Origin: Protula sp. h YS-2021
Lineage: Eukaryota > Annelida > Polychaeta > Sabellida > Serpulidae
Length of the DNA: 64,000 nt
NCBI GenBank assembly: GCA_949752745.1
Contig: OX457026.1
Span: forward strand, 39,474,394 to 39,538,393
Reading direction: 5' to 3'
How positions within the stretch are numbered: position 1 is the stretch's first letter; every line of letters begins with the position of its first letter. The notes under the pieces are model-generated. The model made no database searches, had not been told where the DNA came from, and saw nothing but the letters and a program-made list of their open reading frames with translations. The position numbers were made by a program, and so were the translations under genes. Shown here one piece after another: positions 1 through 12,006 of the stretch.

Positions 1-34
1 GGTGCCATTTTTTCCGGTGCCATTTTTTCCGGAC
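1..34. repeat. Two tandem copies of a 17-bp unit
   Basis: The window opens with GGTGCCATTTTTTCCGG written twice without change. The array probably continues outside the window on the left. No function is apparent. Confidence 0.8.
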
Positions 35-769
35 CCCACCAGGCCAACCTGAGTACAAGGGGACACAGAAGTTAAGTCGCGGGGAAATCGTGTAATATTC
101 CCTGCCGATTTCCCTGTCTCAATGCGGCACAGATTTAAAAAACCAAACAAACCTTTGTTTTTTTTTTTTTGTTATTATTTTTTTATACATCAAAATGCAT
201 TTCAAAGTAAGTTTTTACTCAGTGAAACTAAAAAAGGGGAAAATAAATAAATATTTTCATGTATTTTAATTATTTTATCCAATATTTTCACTACTTAAGA
301 GGGAACTGTACAGTATAAATACATTACTTAAAAAAAACAAAAGGTTAAACTAAATTTAAAATACCCGATTAAAATTAAGCAGTGTGGAGTTAGGGAAACG
401 CTTATTGGAAAAAAGTGTCTGAATACATCCTCCTCCTTGTGCCCTCCCCCACCCAAAACAATGATTAAAACGTCAGGTTCATGAGACGAAGGCGTGTTGT
501 CCTTGGGTAACATGATCGCTTGTTGTTGGCAAAAAGCGTGATAATTATGAAGTTTAATTTAACAAAGTGGAACAAAATGAAATTTTACACTACAGAATGC
601 TAAAAGAAACAGTTTGATTGATATTACATACAATTTAGATTAATTTTTCATCGGGGAAGGGGGTGTTGGGTATCTTCCATTCCGAGCATCCGGCTTGGTC
701 CAGTTGCATCTTTACTGTTTATTCGCTGGACATTTTACCTAACGTCTAAATGTTAAGCGTCAATCTGAC
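35..769. other. AT-rich stretch with no recognised feature
   Basis: I see no coding signal, RNA gene or repeat unit here beyond poly-T and poly-A runs. The short minus-strand open frame at 328-513 has no recognisable domain and is treated as chance. Confidence 0.5.
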
Positions 770-1515
770 GGTGTCCGCCCATCTGGCCTACGCCCCACTA
801 GGCCTACGCCCCACTAGGCCTACGTCTGCTAGGCCTACGTGGCAAATTTTTTATGTGCTCATTAGGCCTACTCCGGATGATCAGTTATGCTCCGTACAGT
901 AAATAATGTCTTGTTAAGTACTGCAGTTGTAAGAAAATGAATTGCAGACACACAAATAGATCACATAAACTCTGATCTCGAGAATTCGCTAAAAATTACT
1001 TGTTGCAATAAATTGAAGATTAGTGATTGCAACTAAAACCACACAATACATCAGAGAACAACTAAATATCTGGGGAAATACGTAATTACAATTCAGTGAT
1101 TGCAATTAGAACTGCACAATACACCAGAGAACAACTTAACCTCTTGGGAAGATCACATAATTGTATTTAAAATCATACAATACATTACAGAAAAACTGAA
1201 CATCTCCGGGAGATTAGCAATTGCATTCAAAACCACAGAATACACGATAGAAGAACTGAACACCCTCAATAAATGTGTAGTTACACTTAAGTAATTGCAA
1301 TTCAATTCTTCACAACACATCACAGATAAAATAAAAAAACTAAGTTTTGTCTCGCAAACAAAAGTAATTGCGATTGATTTCCTCACAATACGCCACAAAC
1401 AAGATAAAAAAAGTGTCCCGCGTAGGCCTAGTGAGCGTAGATCTAGTGGGGCGTAGGTCTAACAGGCACACAAAATTTGCCGCGTAGGCCTAGTTGTACG
1501 CAGGCCCAGCGAACA
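770..1515. mobile_element. Foldback element with CTAGGCCTACG ends
   Basis: The left end (about 787-870) carries three to four copies of CCACTAGGCCTACG followed by GGCAAATTTTTTATGTGC. The right end (about 1420-1500) carries the same motifs in reverse complement: the CTAGGCCTACG block, then GGCAAATTTTGTGTGCC. Between them, roughly 1020-1400, lie five degenerate tandem units with a spacing of 60-74 bp, each built on TTGCAATT, then ACCACACAATAC, then AGAACAACT. There is no transposase. The architecture fits a non-autonomous foldback or MITE element. The exact ends and a target duplication could not be fixed. Confidence 0.6.
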
Positions 1516-2510
1516 GGAACCAATCTGACTGCTGTCATATGAAAATAAGGGTGGATGATAATAAGTTCTGACACACTAAGAGTGACGGTGCATTTTTTTT
1601 TTTCAAATTTAGTCCATTCACTGGAATTACTTTTGAAAAAGAACCTAGAAAATTGGGCCTGAAAGTTCACGTTTGGCCAGTACCACATCTTGACTATCAC
1701 AATCGCAATCATTATGCAGAATATTTGAGAAGTAAAGGGAGGAATAATAAAATAACTGAGATCAGTTTTGAGTCGCCCATGTATTTGTCTCCTATTGTGT
1801 CTGATAAAGCTGGGTAATTTGGAAGAGCCAACGGGGGTGGGTGGGGGGGGGGGTAAGTTAGCGAGTAGGATGGGGCACATTCGTCTCTGTTGCCTGGGCG
1901 AGATCGGGGAATAACGGGGAAACGGGAGTAGTGTTATAGAATAATAAAGACGGACATCTTTGCAAAACCGTTGACACAGAATTTGTCACTCTAATGGCAC
2001 TTATGAAATCTAACAATAATTTGCAATAACTAGCTCGGCGACAGGTGAACATCATAATAACCACCATAATTATCTGTTATTACAACTCCGGCAGGAACTT
2101 CTTGCAACACACTATGTGCTATCCGACTAATTTCCCCTCTCAAACACACTTTGTTAATAAAATAACTTCCGCGTAAAATGAAGGCAGAACCCATGGAGAA
2201 GACTTGAGGAGGAATATCTGCGGAAGCCGTGAGGACTGTCGTGGAACAAAAGCAGATCGCCTCACGACACGTCACTCATTAAGCTACCATCTTCTCGCCG
2301 AGATTACAAGCAACCCAACCCTAAGGTGTTTGATTTCATTCTATTAAGATTATTAAAAGGGAAGTCGACATGAAGCGATACTGTCCATATCTGCGTGCCT
2401 TGATATAAAACCCTGTTTTGAATTTCTTTTATGTAAAGAGCGGTAACTAATAAAAGAAATTCATTGCAAAAATGAGCCGCCTGATATTGTGCTACAAAGG
2501 CCGTGACCCC
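1516..2510. other. No recognised feature
   Basis: Several short minus-strand open frames overlap here, for example 1443-1880 and 2030-2275, but none shows a domain, a splice structure or composition unlike the surroundings. A poly-G run lies near 1845. Confidence 0.4.
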
Positions 2511-2690
2511 GAGGAGCAGGGCGGGGGGGGGGGGGGCGGGGACGGGAAGGGGACTATGCACTTGCCAACTGTGTGTACTAGAAACGCGGAGTCTGGGGAT
2601 CGTTTTTTTTTAGGCAGTGAGGTTCATGCGCAGTGCTAATTCGTTTTGGTGGCATTTTCATCGGGGGGGGGGGGGGGGAGGGGGGGTGGC
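2511..2690. repeat. Two poly-G tracts
   Basis: Long G runs occur near 2520-2540 and 2664-2688. Such homopolymers are unstable in sequencing, so their true length is uncertain. A fragment near 2580-2610 (GAAACGCGGAGTCTGGGGAT) and one at 2935-3020 resemble the GCGGAGT dispersed family described at 10945 and 19025. Confidence 0.7.
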
Positions 2691-3096
2691 TGCGATACTG
2701 CTACTGTAGAAAATATGGCTCATGACTGATGAATAATTTTAATATCTGATTTTTCAACTAGGTATGGAATAAGGGAGTTTGCGTTTGAAGAGCATTTGCG
2801 CGGTGTTTTAAACGATAAGATCGGGGTCGCTTAAAAAGCAACGGACATGCACACGGACGCTTACACGTGAAAAGGACGTGTACACAATATATTAGCCCCT
2901 TTCTATTGCACGAGGAATGCCATTCTGAAAGAACATTCTCCCCCCACGCATCACTTTTGTTAGAAACGCGGACTGCTGAGTGAAAATTAATCCCCTCTTT
3001 TAACAAAATTGGCACACTGGCGGACCTCGTCTGATAAAAAATATCCAGCGGACTCGAATGCGCTGAATGTTGCAAGATGCAGTTACTTTGCACTCG

Positions 3097-3420
3097 ATGG
3101 ACAAGTGCACGCCGGAGCACATTGCACAGTCACGCCATCATACATCTGGTGTGATGGTCGATTGACGAGTGCATGCGGGAGCACACACTACTCAGTTACT
3201 CCTTCTACGCCGGGTGTGACGGGTGATGGACGAGTGCAGGCCGGAGCACATTCTACCCACTCACGATCACTATATTAGGTGTTATGGCCGATGGGCAAGT
3301 GCACGCGAGAGCACACATTTCCCACTCACGCCCACTATACTAGGTGTGACAAGTGATGGGCGAGTGCACGCGGGAGCACACATTACCCACTCATGCCCTC
3401 CTACATCGATTGTGCGGGCA
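3097..3420. repeat. Minisatellite, unit about 64 bp, five copies
   Basis: Each unit begins GATGGACGAGTGCACGC, continues with GGAGCACACATTACCCACTC and ends near CTAGGTGTGA. Copies begin near 3097, 3163, 3224, 3289 and 3355. The array produces repetitive open frames on the plus strand (3009-3278 and 3223-3450), which I regard as by-products of the repeat and not genes. Confidence 0.85.
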
Positions 3421-3440
3421 TCTCCTCATGCCCGCCCATA

Positions 3441-5724
3441 CCAAAGGTGAGGATCTAGTGATGGATGAGTGAACGCAATGGCACTCAGCTGCACGACCTA
3501 CAAGTTCTCTTTGTCTTCTTTTATTTCTCCTAAACAATTTCTGAAGCCTTTTTCCTTAATCGGTGCCAATGATCAGATAGATGAAAGAAGTGACAAAAAG
3601 TTAATTTGCGGAATATTTGTCAAGGTGACTTGCCAACGATTTATCGCACTCTAACGTGCTCTTTCGCGCATTTACGACTCAGCTGTAGTTTTGATCCTTA
3701 TTGGGCTGTCCACAGCAGTGATTGTCGTCTTCAATATTTTTCAATAAAGCCATGCCAGCTTTTCAACCGACGAAATTTCTTACAAAGAACATATGATATT
3801 TAAACCTAGCCGAGATGAGAATAGCCCAGCTGTTAATAATTATTAAGAATTTATCATCGTATCTATTGTGTGACTAACGAACTGTGTTTGACCGAAACTA
3901 ACTGTTCGAGCTATGAAGTACTCAACTTTTCGAATACTAAAAATCTACAAAATTTTACATCACTGAAACGTTGACTTCGTTCTCGTTATAGAAGTTTTCT
4001 GTTTATCCAAGTTCGAGTTATCGAAAATGCACTGCACTACTTTCTCCATTTGAATACTTTCATGACAAACATAGTGAGATGGAATAACGCTGTTCTCTTT
4101 CGACTGATTATATAAACTGTTTTGTGAAGCACATTTCAAGAGACGAGACTTCAACGACGCACAGCCACCAAGGACTTCGCTGTGCCTCGTCAAGTTACAC
4201 GTTTTCTCGGTCGCCTTGAAGGATCGACAAATACGCAATTAGCAGGTCAGAGACGAACGCACACAATTTAAAGGCCAGCCAAAAAGCTGAAAAAAAATGA
4301 TGGATATAAACATGCTGAGAAGAAAAGGAGCTTTTGAAATGAAGAATAATTTGAGTACCCGAGCCCCTGCCCTACCCGTTCATCGGGCCGCCACTTTATA
4401 GGAGCATCGCGGTGCTCTCATATTTAAAATGAGTGCCGTCTGCAGATGTATTGCTTCACACTGTAACTGGGCAGAACTAATTTGTTGTTTGGAGCAGGCA
4501 TTAAATCTGTAAAACAATCGCAAATACTTCTTGTCTGTTTAAATATGGCGTCTCTTGCTTTTTTGTGACAGGCTTTACGGTCAACGCTAATGACGGTGGC
4601 TTTGTCACGAAAGGCTGGATATTAGAAATTACTTGCAGCGCTTGTCAACAGCAGACAGAGGTGTGCTTTCTTTTGCGTTCTTAATCTGCTTGTTGCCACA
4701 GACTTTAGAAGTAAATACAAAAAATATAAATAACAGAGTTGTGGTTTGATAAACTATCGGGAATGTAGACATTAACTTATCAAACCCGGGTCAAGCAGAT
4801 GCTTCATTGCATTAAATAAAAATAAGACAATTTAACAGGTTAGTCTTTCTTCAGTAACGTCAACCTCTTGGGTGCGCTTCGGCAAGTTACGTATAAACAG
4901 TATATGGTTAATCATAGTGTTATTGTAGGGCAAAATTTGGTTCCAAAGGAAATTTACGCTCTGCGCAAGTCGTATAAAAATCTAAATTTATTCATAAATA
5001 TAAATAGAAACAAGATTCGCGGACAGTGGGGCTCGCAGACATTTCTCTAAGTCCGTTGCCTAGCAGCGAAGTAACAGATGGGACAGCTTTCCCCCAGCGA
5101 CCGGATAATGTGTACACATGCTAGCCACTGGGTCGCCCATTTCTAAAATGCCTTGTATACCTTGTATAATTTTAACACAGAGCATAATTGCATTGCTTTC
5201 TGCTGTCGAAAGCTCGGCCATCTGTATTTTAGCTTGTTGATATCAAATCACATGTGGCTACAGTTATTCTGAGAAACTCGGTGAGAGAACATACCACCGT
5301 CAGCTGTGACCCGATAACGAGGCTCTACCTTGGGGATGTGCCCTTATTGACAATGTTGTCAAACCTACTTAATCCAAATCTCGTTTCGAAACACTTTAGA
5401 CCAAAGCAAGAACCTACTTGAATGGCAGAAGTTTTCTGAAAAAAAGGCCGATTATGTCTTTTGGCAGCGATTGATTTTTAGTGGTTTAGCCCTTGTGTCT
5501 TACTGAAAACATTCACCCTACAGATTTAAGGAATGGTCGTTTTATGGTTGAACGCCATGTTGAATTTTTGAATTCTGCATTTTCGAAGATTTATAGTTAT
5601 GGTCTTATTTCCGAAATGGTCTTGCACCCACTGACGGTTTATGCAGTAACTAGAAATTAGCAGAAGCTGTTGAAATTTGATGTAGCGAACGAAACGTGAA
5701 GCGTTTCTTAATTGTGCAATTCCG
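3441..5724. other. Mostly unassigned sequence
   Basis: No gene or RNA was recognised. Around 3895-4035 the minus strand repeats phrases such as CGATAACTCGAAC and CTATAACGAGAACG, reminiscent of the subterminal regions of pogo-like DNA transposons. The minus-strand frame 3960-4238 next to it shows no identifiable transposase motif, so I do not call an element. Confidence 0.35.
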
Positions 5725-5990
5725 CGGGCAGTACGGGGACATCCGCTGCGTGCAATATACTACGAAAACAACTGCTTGATGCACTGCAATACGGAAACAT
5801 CTACTGTATACACTGCAGTACGCAAATGTCCACTCGATGCAACGTAGTACGGAAACATCCGGTCAGTACACTGCAGTACGGAAACATCCGGTCAGTGTAT
5901 TGTAGTGCATTTTAGTATTGTAGTATGGAGATATCCACCCGGTGGACTGCAGTATGGAAACATTCGGTCAATGCCAAAAGGAATAGTTGG
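5725..5990. repeat. Minisatellite, unit about 29-33 bp
   Basis: The unit is ACTGCAGTACGGAAACATCC followed by GGTCAGTAC. About eight copies of decreasing quality are visible. The two best adjacent copies (5846 and 5875) are exactly 29 bp apart. Open frames across it repeat the same residues and are unlikely to be genes. Confidence 0.8.
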
Positions 5991-6384
5991 TCCAGGCCTA
6001 ACGCGCTGCAGCAGAGCAGCCACTGTGGCTACAGGCTCTACGGTCACAGAACTGAAGCGAGCTCAGGGAGTCGTCGCACCTCGTCGCCCCTCCACACTAC
6101 CATTACTGCCCTTAATTACAGCGGTCTCTTACGTCAAAACGAACCAGTCTTAGACTCACGAGATGAAACATAATCTCTTCTAGAAGCGTGATAAGTTCCC
6201 GAGCTCTTTTTGCCAATAGTCACAGTGATAAGAGACCAGCTAAGCCGTGTCGAATTGCAACGAATTACTGAAAAGTTCTATTTAGGTATGAAAAAATCTA
6301 TGATAGCTGACTTTAATATGGTGGCGTCCCATATGGATCAATACTTCTAGAACGCAAAGGTTAAGCTCAATAAAGTGTGGACAT
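5991..6384. other. No recognised feature
   Basis: The overlapping plus-strand frames at 5905-6173 run out of the minisatellite and show no domain. Confidence 0.4.
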
Positions 6385-6470
6385 CACCATCATCATGATC
6401 ATGATCATCATCATCATGATCATCATAATCATCATTACCACCACCACCATCACCATTATTATTATACCTA
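6385..6470. repeat. Imperfect (CAT)n / (ATC)n microsatellite
   Basis: A run of CATCATGATCATGATCATC type, grading into ACCACCACCACC and ATTATTATT. The open frame 6367-6570 on the minus strand is methionine/isoleucine-rich only because of this tract. Confidence 0.9.
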
Positions 6471-6837
6471 GTGTATACGGCGAAGAATGCACAAAAGGAT
6501 CTCCACCGCTTAAAACGACAACTGCTAGGTGTCTAGTGTAGGCAAGCCCTTGTTGACATACTTCTGGCATTATAACTTCACTTGCCTAACCTCTTAATGC
6601 ACACTATCTGTCTGTGTCTGGCCTAATAATGACTGACACAAATTAGAAGAGTAGAATTGAATTACGTCAACGGGCGAAGAGAAGCCCCATGCTGGCACAG
6701 AAGATGCAAGACTGCGCGTCACAGCCACAAGGCCATGCACACACTGCTTTACAGGAGCAAGCATAATTGATTAATCCTCAACCATCTTATTCTGGTGGGG
6801 CAAGTTTAACTCAGCAAGTCCCCTTAATGGTTGAGCA

Positions 6838-7220
6838 TTGAGATGTTGGTTGGGCAGGGAGTTGTTGGCTAAGAGGGGGAGAAGTTGGCTGGGCGGAGAA
6901 ATGGAGATTGAGATGTTGGTTGGGCGCGTAGATGTTGGCTGGGTGGGGAGTTGTTGGCTGGGGGATGTTGGCTGGGCGTGGAGATGTTGGTTGGGCAGGA
7001 AGATGTTGGCTAGACGGGGATATGTTTGGCTAATATGGGGGATGTTGGCTTGGCGGACAAATGTTGACTGAGCGTGGAGATGTTGGGTTGGGCGGGGAGA
7101 TATTGGCTGGGCGGGGAGTTGTTGGCTGGGAGGGAGAGGTTGTTTTGCGGATAAATGTTGGTTGGGCGGGGAGATGTTGGCTGGACGGGGAGATGTTGGC
7201 TGGGCGGAAAGATATTAGTT
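6838..7220. repeat. G-rich minisatellite, unit about 19-21 bp
   Basis: Roughly 18 copies of TGTTGGCTGGGCGGGGAGA with variants such as TTGGTTGGGCAGGAAGA. Guanine is strongly concentrated on the plus strand, which puts repeated GGG runs at short spacing. Both strands give open frames (6838-7071, 7061-7345, 7030-7254 minus) that merely translate the repeat. Confidence 0.9.
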
Positions 7221-8640
7221 TGGCGCCTCGAGAAAGTAAATGCAGATCGCGCATGTGCCTAAAAAACTGTCATTCTTTTTTCCGCAAAAGCTTGAAATAC
7301 AGGAAAGGGGAAAACTGTAACAGTTCTTGCACAGTTGTAACATGAGCGGGCACACTTCCCAGTGGAGTTTGAAGACCTCGTCGTAATGGGATTAAGAAGG
7401 TTCTCGTCCACCGCCACATACATGTAGCAGGGTTACGCTGCCTTCTGCATTGTCCAAGACAAACGGTGCAGCTGCGTTTTTTTCCTAAAGCCTCTTTCAG
7501 ATTTTTATTACTTTTGCAATTGTGAAGAGAGAGCAGCTTCTTGCAGCCCATATTATTCAATCTCTTATTAAAACACAGAAGTTCATTTGAATAAATGTTT
7601 TATATACTAAAGCTTTACGATTTACTGGATCTGTCCTAAACAATCCAGAACAAGACAGCAAGCCCAGCTCCGAAGTGACGTCAGCGCCTTCTGCTGAATC
7701 AATCAAGGCGAACTTCCTCCAGTCTTACATGGATCCGTATTTACTTATCCATACTGATCAATTCGGGTATTTAAAAAAAACCTCTCATCTCTGGGTACAT
7801 TAAGACTGCCCGACCTGTCCGGGCAGATGAAAAATCTCGCCAGGGAGGAAGATTTTAAAATTGCCTGCCTGACCGGTAAGTAGTCAAGCTGCAAGTGGGA
7901 GCCTTTTATTAAAATTCGCACACACGACATTAAGTAATATGTTGATGTGGATACGCAGACGACCGATCCGTACTTCTACAGATCTTAGACGCATGACTAA
8001 ACGAGTAAAAGATGCGCTAGCCCCAAAACAGAAATGTTTTCTAATAAATGACCGCCGTTCCATTATAACCAAGCCAACACAGCACTTCAGTATAGGGTAA
8101 GAAGGCAGCTTAAAAAATAAGACTTTCCCTAGTGGCTTCGGAGCTCCCGTCGATAAAGTATAAATTTGAAACTTTTGAAAGACATGTTCAGATAGGGCAG
8201 TTTTAACCCGTGGTTAGACACATAGATTGCGACAACACCGGTATGTGCCAAAAACGTTACTGTAGAGCCGTGGCACTTTTCCGGAGTATCTGGGAAATAA
8301 CCTGCTTTTTCTTCTACAATCTGCGATATTTTCAAACTTTGAAAAAAAGATCCAGTGAATATTTTCAAAATCAGTAAAACACACGTTTTTCTGAGTTGGA
8401 TGATCTGTTACTTCATTTGTTCATTATTTTTTCGGTTGTATTTTTAAAGTGTATCTTGTAGGTTTTTTAGAACGATCTTTTTGTTCACACATCCACCTTT
8501 GAACTCGGAGTCTTTCCAGACCCAGGTTTCTAGACCAAATCATCAGTATCTTGACAGAACAGAAAGATCTGCATCTAACCCTGTAGCAAAGTATCAACGC
8601 CTAACTTTAAGTCAAAACATGAAAAGGCCTCTTCCGGAAC
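7221..8640. other. No recognised feature
   Basis: Short frames at 7270-7560, 7745-8072 and 8129-8368 on the minus strand have no visible domain, signal peptide or splice context. I see no RNA gene. Confidence 0.4.
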
Positions 8641-8642
8641 AA

Positions 8643-8643
8643 T

Positions 8644-8723
<80 letters not shown>

Positions 8724-8724
8724 G
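8643..8724. repeat. (ATT)n microsatellite, about 27 units
   Basis: An uninterrupted ATT run. Poly-isoleucine and poly-asparagine frames on the two strands at 8481-8903 come from it. Confidence 0.97.
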
Positions 8725-9387
8725 CCAGCACATGGGGGACACGAACGGCTCCTTGAACAAGGCACAGCTGCCAGCGCAGGCAGGGTCAAGTCTGTTAGGT
8801 AATTAACATGCCTTTTATCAAGCCAAATTAAGAAACGCATTATTCTGCCGCCAGTTGGAAGATAGTCATCTTTTGCGGGAACGGTATAATGTCGCCTATA
8901 CATCCCATATAGAAGCTAATGTGTCCAAAGCCACAAAGATGTGTCTTTTTAAATAATTAATAACCATTAGCTGCTGGGCAAAGTCACGGGACAACTTAAA
9001 GTATTTCCCTGCTTGATCTGTGGAGTACTCCCGTTATCCCGGACTCTCCCGCCTCACCGAAGTCACCGACGATTTGCTCTTATGTGTGTACTTGATCAAG
9101 AATAACTTTTTAACGCAATTTCACTGTATTAAATGAATCTTATATTAACTGCAAACGACAGTCAAATTTCCAAAGAGGCCTCCAACTGAACAAACATGTT
9201 CTTGAATAGATGAATAGTCTGTGTACTGCTTGGAACTGTGTTATTCAACCAAGAGGAGTTCTTTCCGGGCTTTCAGAAATCTGAGCCTCACCCCGATTTC
9301 TTCTTCATAGCCAGAAAACAGTCTGATTTCTTCCAGACTCCTAAGTTACTTTGAATCGTGACTTTTCGGGATTTCGACAAACGCATT
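8725..9387. other. No recognised feature
   Basis: Unique-looking sequence of about 40 percent GC with no open frame of interest. Confidence 0.4.
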
Positions 9388-9604
9388 GATCAGGGTGTGA
9401 TCCGGGTACAGGGCACTAATCAGACTGTGAACAGGGTGCTGATCAGGGTGTGAACAGGGTGCTGATCAGGGTGTGAACAGGGTGCTTATCAGAGTGTGAA
9501 CAGGGTGCTGATCAGAGTGTGAACAGGTGCTGATCAGAGTGTGAACAGCCTGCTGATCAGGGTGTGAACAGGGTGCTTATCAGGGTGTGAACAGGGTTCT
9601 GACC
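9388..9604. repeat. Minisatellite, unit 23 bp, about nine copies
   Basis: The unit is GATCAGGGTGTGAACAGGGT followed by GCT. One copy lacks a G, and the last two vary in the second half. It ends at GTTCTGACC near 9604. Confidence 0.93.
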
Positions 9605-10914
9605 ACTCCCAATGATGGCTCTCTTCCATGCAATATACGGTATATTTTTCGGGTCTTATAAAAATTCCTTTAAAGACACGAGGCTGTCTGTATATTATTT
9701 CCTGAAAAGACTGAGTAGGACATGTCTCAGACTTCTTGGGAAAAGTAATTCCGAAAAATCTAAGAAAAACATTATAAGAAAGCGCTTTTAGCAGTTCTTT
9801 CACACCATTAAATTTCCTTTGGCACTTTTGCCCTTAATATGTAAATTTGTGTGATAAAAATATCTCAGCTATTGGTTTTCGTATTAAATACAAAATGTCA
9901 GCGCAGTAACAGATAGCGTTGCCATGCACCCGGTTCTGCGTACACCTTGTGGAACGCCACCTGGCGCTGTCCATGGTAACACACAAGTCATCAACATCAC
10001 CAATAAGCGCTCTCAACCCACGCTTCAGGAGTTTGCCGCAGAGAGAGAAAACAATATTTATAACAACTGTGGCATTGTAATAAACACATTTGCATAAGTA
10101 AATGCATAATGGGCACAAAAACAGTGATAAGGTGTGTAGTTTTATAATTGAGGTGTTAATATTGATAATTCAAGTAACGGTTTATAACTGCAAAAGGGCA
10201 TAGAGTGAGAAAAGTGTGGAACATACCCCAGGAAGTGTTTTCATCTCGTGCAAGGCTTGTTGGGCTTTTACAGCAGATTCCCTTGTGCAGTAAGTCAAGA
10301 AGGCACATCCTGCAACAAACGACGGCAGTCCAAAAAGTGAAAACAAGCCATTGTAGGGAGCGGAAAGCGGTAAAAAGCCCCCCCCCCCACCCCACTAAAA
10401 AGTCTTCGCCACACCGGATAAAAAACCCCTGCTGGTAAAAAGCCCCCAATTCTGCATACCGGTCAAAAAAGTCCCTCTCTCCATTCATTTAAATGTAACA
10501 AAAAATTGAAAACAGAAGGGGACTTTTTACCGGGGAAGCAAAATTGGAGATGGAGGGGGGGGGGTGGGGGGTTATTACCTAGAACCGCATTAAACGGCAT
10601 TAAACGGCAACCATGAGTGAAAACTGTTAGTACCATAATGAAACTTCATGACATAGAGAAGCAAACCGTGTTTTTACGGCCCTGTGCAAACCGAAGTGTA
10701 CAAGAGCGGGGTGTTAGGGCAGCCACTGTGTGTAATTTCAATTGCAAAGCCTTGTTTAATTTTTGGTGATGATGAACTAAATAATTTTTATTTTATTATT
10801 TATTTATCTTTTTAAAAATTTCTTAGCTTAAATTTACTTTCACAAAATCGATCCTAAGTATGTTACTGTTCCAGGGGGGAGGGGCGCATTTGGAATCACA
10901 TTACCATGCGTATC
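9605..10914. other. Unassigned, with poly-C and poly-G tracts
   Basis: A short C run near 10380-10395 and a G run near 10553-10570 flank phrases that repeat in both orientations: GGTAAAAAGCCCCC at 10371 and 10434, and GGGGACTTTTTACCGGGG near 10520. This may be a small foldback, but the arms are too short and degenerate to define. No gene was recognised. Confidence 0.4.
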
Positions 10915-10938
10915 AAAAAAAAAAAAAAAAAAAAAAAG
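10915..10938. repeat. Poly-A tract of about 24 bp
   Basis: A homopolymer immediately left of a dispersed repeat copy starting near 10940. It could be the tail of a minus-orientation retroposon or simple slippage. Confidence 0.85.
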
Positions 10939-10939
10939 A

Positions 10940-11110
10940 AGCGCGGAGACAGGAGGTAATTTTGAGGTCAGGCGTGGTCAGCGTGGAGTGGCATTTTCGT
11001 TCAAAAGTTTAGTTCAGTAGTTTCCCAGAAAAGAGGGTTCTTTCGAAACTGCACTCCGCATTTGTTTAAAAAAGAGGGTATTATTTCAAGTAAGCACTCC
11101 GCGTTTAGGG
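10940..11110 (+). repeat. Dispersed repeat, GCGGAGT family, copy 1
   Basis: Phrases such as GCGTGGAGTGGCATTTTCGTT, then GCACTCCGCATTTGTTTAAA, then AGAGGGTATTATTTCAAGTA recur in degenerate form at about 19025-19245 on the plus strand. A shorter piece lies on the minus strand near 2935-3020. There is no coding capacity. The family is inferred from these three related stretches only. Confidence 0.5.
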
Positions 11111-11284
11111 GTGTTTTTAAAAAATCATGGACCCTTCATCCTCCCGAGGCTTTTGGAATGGCTAAGCCCCGTCTAAAATTTAATGATGTTCAGTCAAGTA
11201 CTTTTTGTGTTACCATGTTGACAAGAGATTGCGGGTAACAATCCAATATGACGGCCAATAAAGTTAAGATTAAAATATAAAACA

Positions 11285-11450
11285 TAAGCGTCTACACACT
11301 ATGATAAGTCATCTATATACCAAATATCATAGGAAACGGATTATCAGGGTGGTTGTAACAACTGGTGAAGAACGGACGGACAGACAGATAGACAGATGGA
11401 AGGACGGACAGACGGACGACACCCAAACCTTTAATCTCCCTCCGGGGCAT
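11285..11450 (+). repeat. Dispersed repeat with CGGACGGACAGACAG tail, copy 1
   Basis: The sequence CCAAATATCATAGGAAACGG, followed by a GACAGACAG run and then CCCTCCGGGGCAT, matches the order found at 42345-42500. Such blocks ending in GGACGGACAGACAG are common in mollusc genomes as far as I know. There is no coding content. Confidence 0.65.
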
Positions 11451-11546
11451 AAAGTCCATAAACAATCAACTGAGACCAGCTTTTGGAGATGCCCCACAAG
11501 AATAAAAATTTTTAAAGAAAACATCACATCAAGAGTAGTCATTCTA

Positions 11547-11974
11547 AAATGCCCCTCATTTAGATAATTTTTGGCGGATCAACAAAAAAGTAAATTTTCA
11601 ATGCAGAACCATCTAGGGAACAATCGCTCAAAATTTGAAGGCAATCCGATCAAAGAAACGAGAAAAAGTCTTTGGAAAATTGGCTACCAAAATATTTAAA
11701 ACGTGCCCCATTTCGCCAATTTTTGGTGGACCGCCAAGAATTCAGGGCATACGGCTTACTAAGCAAACATTTGTACGAAATTTGAAAGAAATCTGACCCA
11801 AATTGTGGAAGTAAAAGCATTTAAAAAGTTGGCTACTAAAATTTTTAAAATGCCCACATTTAGTCAATTTTGTCTTTGATCGCCAAAAATTTTCACTTTT
11901 CAAGACAGAACAGTCTAATGAACATTTATGCAAATTTGAAGATAACCAGATGAAAACTGTAGAAGAAGAAGAAG

Positions 11975-12006
<32 letters not shown>

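Noticed and set aside
3009..3450. Repeat-containing frames with a shared AGAHST motif
   Set aside because: Produced by the 64-bp minisatellite; no start context, promoter or domain.
3960..4238. Possible pogo-like transposase fragment on the minus strand
   Set aside because: Neighbouring CGATAACTCGAAC phrases are suggestive, but the frame has no recognisable transposase block and no paired ends were found.
6838..7345. Gly/Leu/Trp-rich frames that look like a repetitive structural protein
   Set aside because: They occur on both strands and in several frames of a 20-bp minisatellite, whose period is not a multiple of three.
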